Part shown: positions 62,354-64,000 of the stretch, piece by piece
Layout of the letters: each line of letters opens with the position of its first letter
How positions within the stretch are numbered: position 1 is the stretch's first letter
From: Halalkalibacter hemicellulosilyticusJCM 9152
GTDB taxonomy: Bacteria; Bacillota; Bacilli; Bacillales; Bacillaceae_D
NCBI RefSeq assembly: GCF_000513115.1
Contig: NZ_BAUU01000025.1
Coordinates: forward strand, 1 to 64,000
Direction of reading: 5' to 3'
DNA: 64,000 nt
Notes under the pieces: model-generated
The model's input: only the letters and a program-made list of their open reading frames with translations
Told to the model about the DNA's origin: nothing
The model's database searches: none
Program-made: the position numbers and the translations under genes

Positions 62354-62368
62354 GCCGTTACGAGAGAG

Positions 62369-62550
62369 ACTACTGAAAAAGCATAAATCAACTTTTTCAG
62401 TACCGTTGATTTGACAGGCAATGGCTTCACTCGTTGCTCGCTTGATACGAGAAACCCACTCGTATGAAGCTCAAAACAGGCAACGGTTTCGCTCATTGCT
62501 TAAAGGGCACCAAAAAAGGTGAAAACCAAACTTTTTTCAGTGCCCTTTTA
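62369..62550 (+). repeat. Dispersed repeat family C copy in a gene leader
   Basis: It begins with the perfect hairpin ACTGAAAAAG/CTTTTTCAGT and ends with GGGCACC..GGTGAAAACC..CAGTGCCC followed by TTTTA. The middle matches the copy at 27635-27813 in the same direction. Its final hairpin with T-run lies about 20 bases before the ribosome site of the next gene and could stop transcription early. Confidence 0.85.
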
Positions 62551-62573
62551 CGAGATAAAAGGAGAGTGTCAAG

Positions 62574-62930
62574 ATGCAAGCATTATATGATCAAATTCAA
62601 GTATATTTAAACATGGATGAGGAGATTTCATTTAAAGAATTTCAATCTTACTACCAAAACGTATTGAAGGAGCTGGGAGAACAGGGAGACTCTTTAGATG
62701 AGGAAATGGTTTGGAAAAGTCTGTTCATCGTTGAAAATGTGATGACAAACGCAGAGGGCCGTGCGAACGCGAAAGGACCTGAAGCGAAAAAATATAAAAA
62801 AATGGCACAACGCTTACAGCTATGGGCGAAAAACTTAGCACAACGACTAGGTGAGCTTGGCTATAGCGAGGAAGATATTAGCGAGCGCTTTAATCAAATG
62901 TTGGAGGAAGGCGCACCGGAACAAGCTTAG
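62574..62930 (+). CDS. Hypothetical helical protein
   Basis: I do not recognise this 118-residue protein. It is acidic overall and almost wholly helical, with no Cys, signal or membrane segment. A central basic patch (GPEAKKYKKMAQRLQLWAKN) contrasts with acidic ends. AAAGGAGAG precedes the ATG. It has its own promoter and terminator, so it is monocistronic. The family C repeat in its leader may limit expression. Confidence 0.75.
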   Translation: MQALYDQIQVYLNMDEEISFKEFQSYYQNVLKELGEQGDSLDEEMVWKSLFIVENVMTNAEGRANAKGPEAKKYKKMAQRLQLWAKNLAQRLGELGYSEEDISERFNQMLEEGAPEQA

Positions 62931-62950
62931 TGTTGATAAGAGAGAAGTGA

Positions 62951-62990
62951 AAGGGAGCTGCAACAGCTAGGGCTTTTGCAGCTCCTTTTC
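62951..62990 (+). terminator. Terminator after the gene at 62574
   Basis: AAGGGAGCTGCAA and TTGCAGCTCCTTTT pair around a CAGCTAGGGCT loop. Confidence 0.82.
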
Positions 62991-63045
62991 GATGGTAGTT
63001 TAGTAAATATCGCTTTTGCTTATACAGCTATAGAGTACCTGTTAT

Positions 63046-63074
63046 TTGACTTCTGTACTATATCAAGTTAGACT
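63046..63074 (+). promoter_or_regulatory. Promoter of tRNA-Arg
   Basis: TTGACT (63046-63051) and TAGACT (63069-63074) are 17 bases apart, ending 12 bases before the tRNA. Confidence 0.6.
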
Positions 63075-63086
63075 ATAACGTGTCGT

Positions 63087-63158
63087 GCGCCTATGGTGAA
63101 AGGGATATCATTCAAGATTCCGGTTCTTGCGTTGTAGGTTCGAGTCCTACTAGGCGCG
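63087..63158 (+). tRNA. tRNA-Arg (CCG)
   Basis: Acceptor GCGCCTA/TAGGCGC, anticodon stem CAAGA/TCTTG enclosing TTCCGGT (anticodon CCG), T-arm GTAGG/CCTAC with TTCGAGT and discriminator G. CCA is not encoded. A lone tRNA-Arg in this part of the chromosome recalls trnQ-Arg of B. subtilis. Confidence 0.9.
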
Positions 63159-63168
63159 TTTAACTAGG

Positions 63169-63212
63169 AAAAAGACGTCATTAGCTTTTGAAGGCTAGTG
63201 ACGTCTTTTTTC
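63169..63212 (+). terminator. Terminator after tRNA-Arg
   Basis: AAAAAGACGTCATTAGC pairs with GGCTAGTGACGTCTTTTT (one mismatch) and ends in T. Confidence 0.88.
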
Positions 63213-63308
63213 AAAACAGAATGAAAGGAAGGGTGTCGGATTTGCATGTTACACATCAGATCCACTGTTCCATCTTTGCAACGTTTACGCACGACGCAAG
63301 TAAGATTC

Positions 63309-64000
63309 TTACTTATAATGTCCGCCTATTTTCTTAGCGCGTTCCTTTGCTTGACCAGCGGCTGTCATGGAAACAGCACGAATTATCGAGGCTTTGCCGA
63401 ATTTATTGTTAATGGTGTCCATCGTTCTTCCGATTTGTTCTTTTCTACCTGTATCAACTTCAAACAAGCTTAATTGCCGCGCGCGGTCAGAGCTGAGCTT
63501 TGTTAAGGTGACACCGATTTGCCGAATCGGCTGCCCTGACCAAAACTGCTGAAACAAAGAGACTGCTACTTCGTAAAGGTCTAAGCTATAATGACTAGGC
63601 TGTGGTAGTGGACGTTGACGTAAAAAAGAGAATGGTTGCTCATAATTGGCCCCTCTGGCAAAGACTTGGATCGTTTCCCCGAGCTGCTTTGATTGGCGCG
63701 CACGTGAAGCAACCTCTTCACAGAGCTCAAGCAGGATCACCTTTATTTCTGTGAAGCTGTCATAATCACGTGGCAATGTCATCGCATGTCCAATTCCCTT
63801 TGCTTCCCCGTCGGCGGTTAACTCTGCAAGGGGAGAATCGTCATGGCCATTGGCGCTAAGCCATAAAACATGACCAGGAATGCCCCACTTTTTCTTCAAT
63901 CGCTCAAGTGGTGATTGTGCTAAATGGCCAATTGTGCGAATCGCCATGTTATGAAAATGACGTTCCATTCGCGTGCTTACACCAAACAAAGAGCGTATCG
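63309..64000 (-). CDS. Y-family DNA polymerase (UvrX/YqjW-like), N-terminal part beyond the window
   Basis: The last 230 or so residues of a translesion polymerase. Reading enters at 64000 in frame as RSLFGVSTRMERHFHNMAI, in the fingers/thumb region with a helix-hairpin-helix (TIGHLAQSPLERLKKKWG). A little-finger domain follows (residues from about IGHAMTLPRDYDSFTEI) and ends AGQAKERAKKIGGHYK. The C-terminus matches the YqjW/UvrX branch rather than DinB/PolYA. The catalytic Asp/Glu are in the missing part. Such polymerases copy damaged DNA and are often SOS-induced; no control region is visible here. Confidence 0.88.
   Translation of the reverse strand, partial: IRSLFGVSTRMERHFHNMAIRTIGHLAQSPLERLKKKWGIPGHVLWLSANGHDDSPLAELTADGEAKGIGHAMTLPRDYDSFTEIKVILLELCEEVASRARQSKQLGETIQVFARGANYEQPFSFLRQRPLPQPSHYSLDLYEVAVSLFQQFWSGQPIRQIGVTLTKLSSDRARQLSLFEVDTGRKEQIGRTMDTINNKFGKASIIRAVSMTAAGQAKERAKKIGGHYK

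Overview
The window comes from a low-GC, endospore-forming Firmicute of the Bacillaceae. Gene order follows the Bacillus subtilis yqg-yqh-yqi-yqj arc (comG, yqhG/H, lipM, mntR, efp, spoIIIA, accBC, nusB-folD-xseAB-ispA, dxs, tlyA, argR, recN, spoIVB, spo0A, bkd). An OLE RNA with its partner gene oapA sits between ispA and dxs. That arrangement is typical of alkaliphilic or halophilic relatives such as Bacillus halodurans, and the very acidic lipoproteins fit such a lifestyle. The species assignment is inference.

Layout. 1-320: end of a tRNA cluster (Glu, Lys, Leu). 800-3350: cadmium/zinc resistance operon cadCA with its operator. 3400-6400: yidD, a comG operon holding comGC to comGG but no comGA or comGB, then aroK and yqzE. 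6.6-13.4 kb: yqgY, yqgX, yqgW, yqhG, yqhH, an LCP cell-wall ligase, yqhL and lipM. 13.6-20 kb: a frameshifted dat gene, B12-dependent ribonucleotide reductase behind two NrdR-like boxes, spore photoproduct lyase, mntR, a patatin-like protein. 20-23.8 kb: membrane proteins, aroQ, an M24 peptidase and efp. 24-30 kb: yqhV and the complete spoIIIAA-AH operon, split between AE and AF by a dispersed repeat. 30-44.7 kb: accBC, yqhY, nusB, folD, xseAB, ispA, OLE RNA, oapA, dxs, frameshifted tlyA, argR, recN, spoIVB. 44.7-50 kb: a manganese-type ABC transporter behind a probable MntR box and a DUF4352-like lipoprotein lie between spoIVB and spo0A. 50-54 kb: nudF and a steA/GT2/MraY-like envelope cluster. 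54-59 kb: lpdV-bkdAA-bkdAB-bkdB without the upstream half of the usual bkd operon. 59-64 kb: a small secreted protein, a Zur-boxed orphan zinc-binding lipoprotein with a His-rich repeat, brxB, an unknown gene, tRNA-Arg(CCG) and the 3' part of a Y-family polymerase gene.

Themes. Metal homeostasis recurs: CadC/CadA for Cd/Zn efflux, MntR with an MntABC-type importer, Zur box with ZnuA. Sporulation is the second theme: spoIIIA, spoIVB, spo0A, splB. Intergenic space carries three dispersed repeat families. Family A ends in a terminator-like hairpin, and its stems differ between copies by compensatory changes. Family B is a palindromic element of about 200 bp. Family C is about 180 bp with hairpin ends, and one copy lies inside the spoIIIA operon.

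Four genes (dat, tlyA, the mntA-like gene and the small secreted-protein gene) look out of frame by one base. An 11-C run lies where comGA/comGB would be expected to end. Some of these may be sequencing errors, so the pseudogene calls are provisional.
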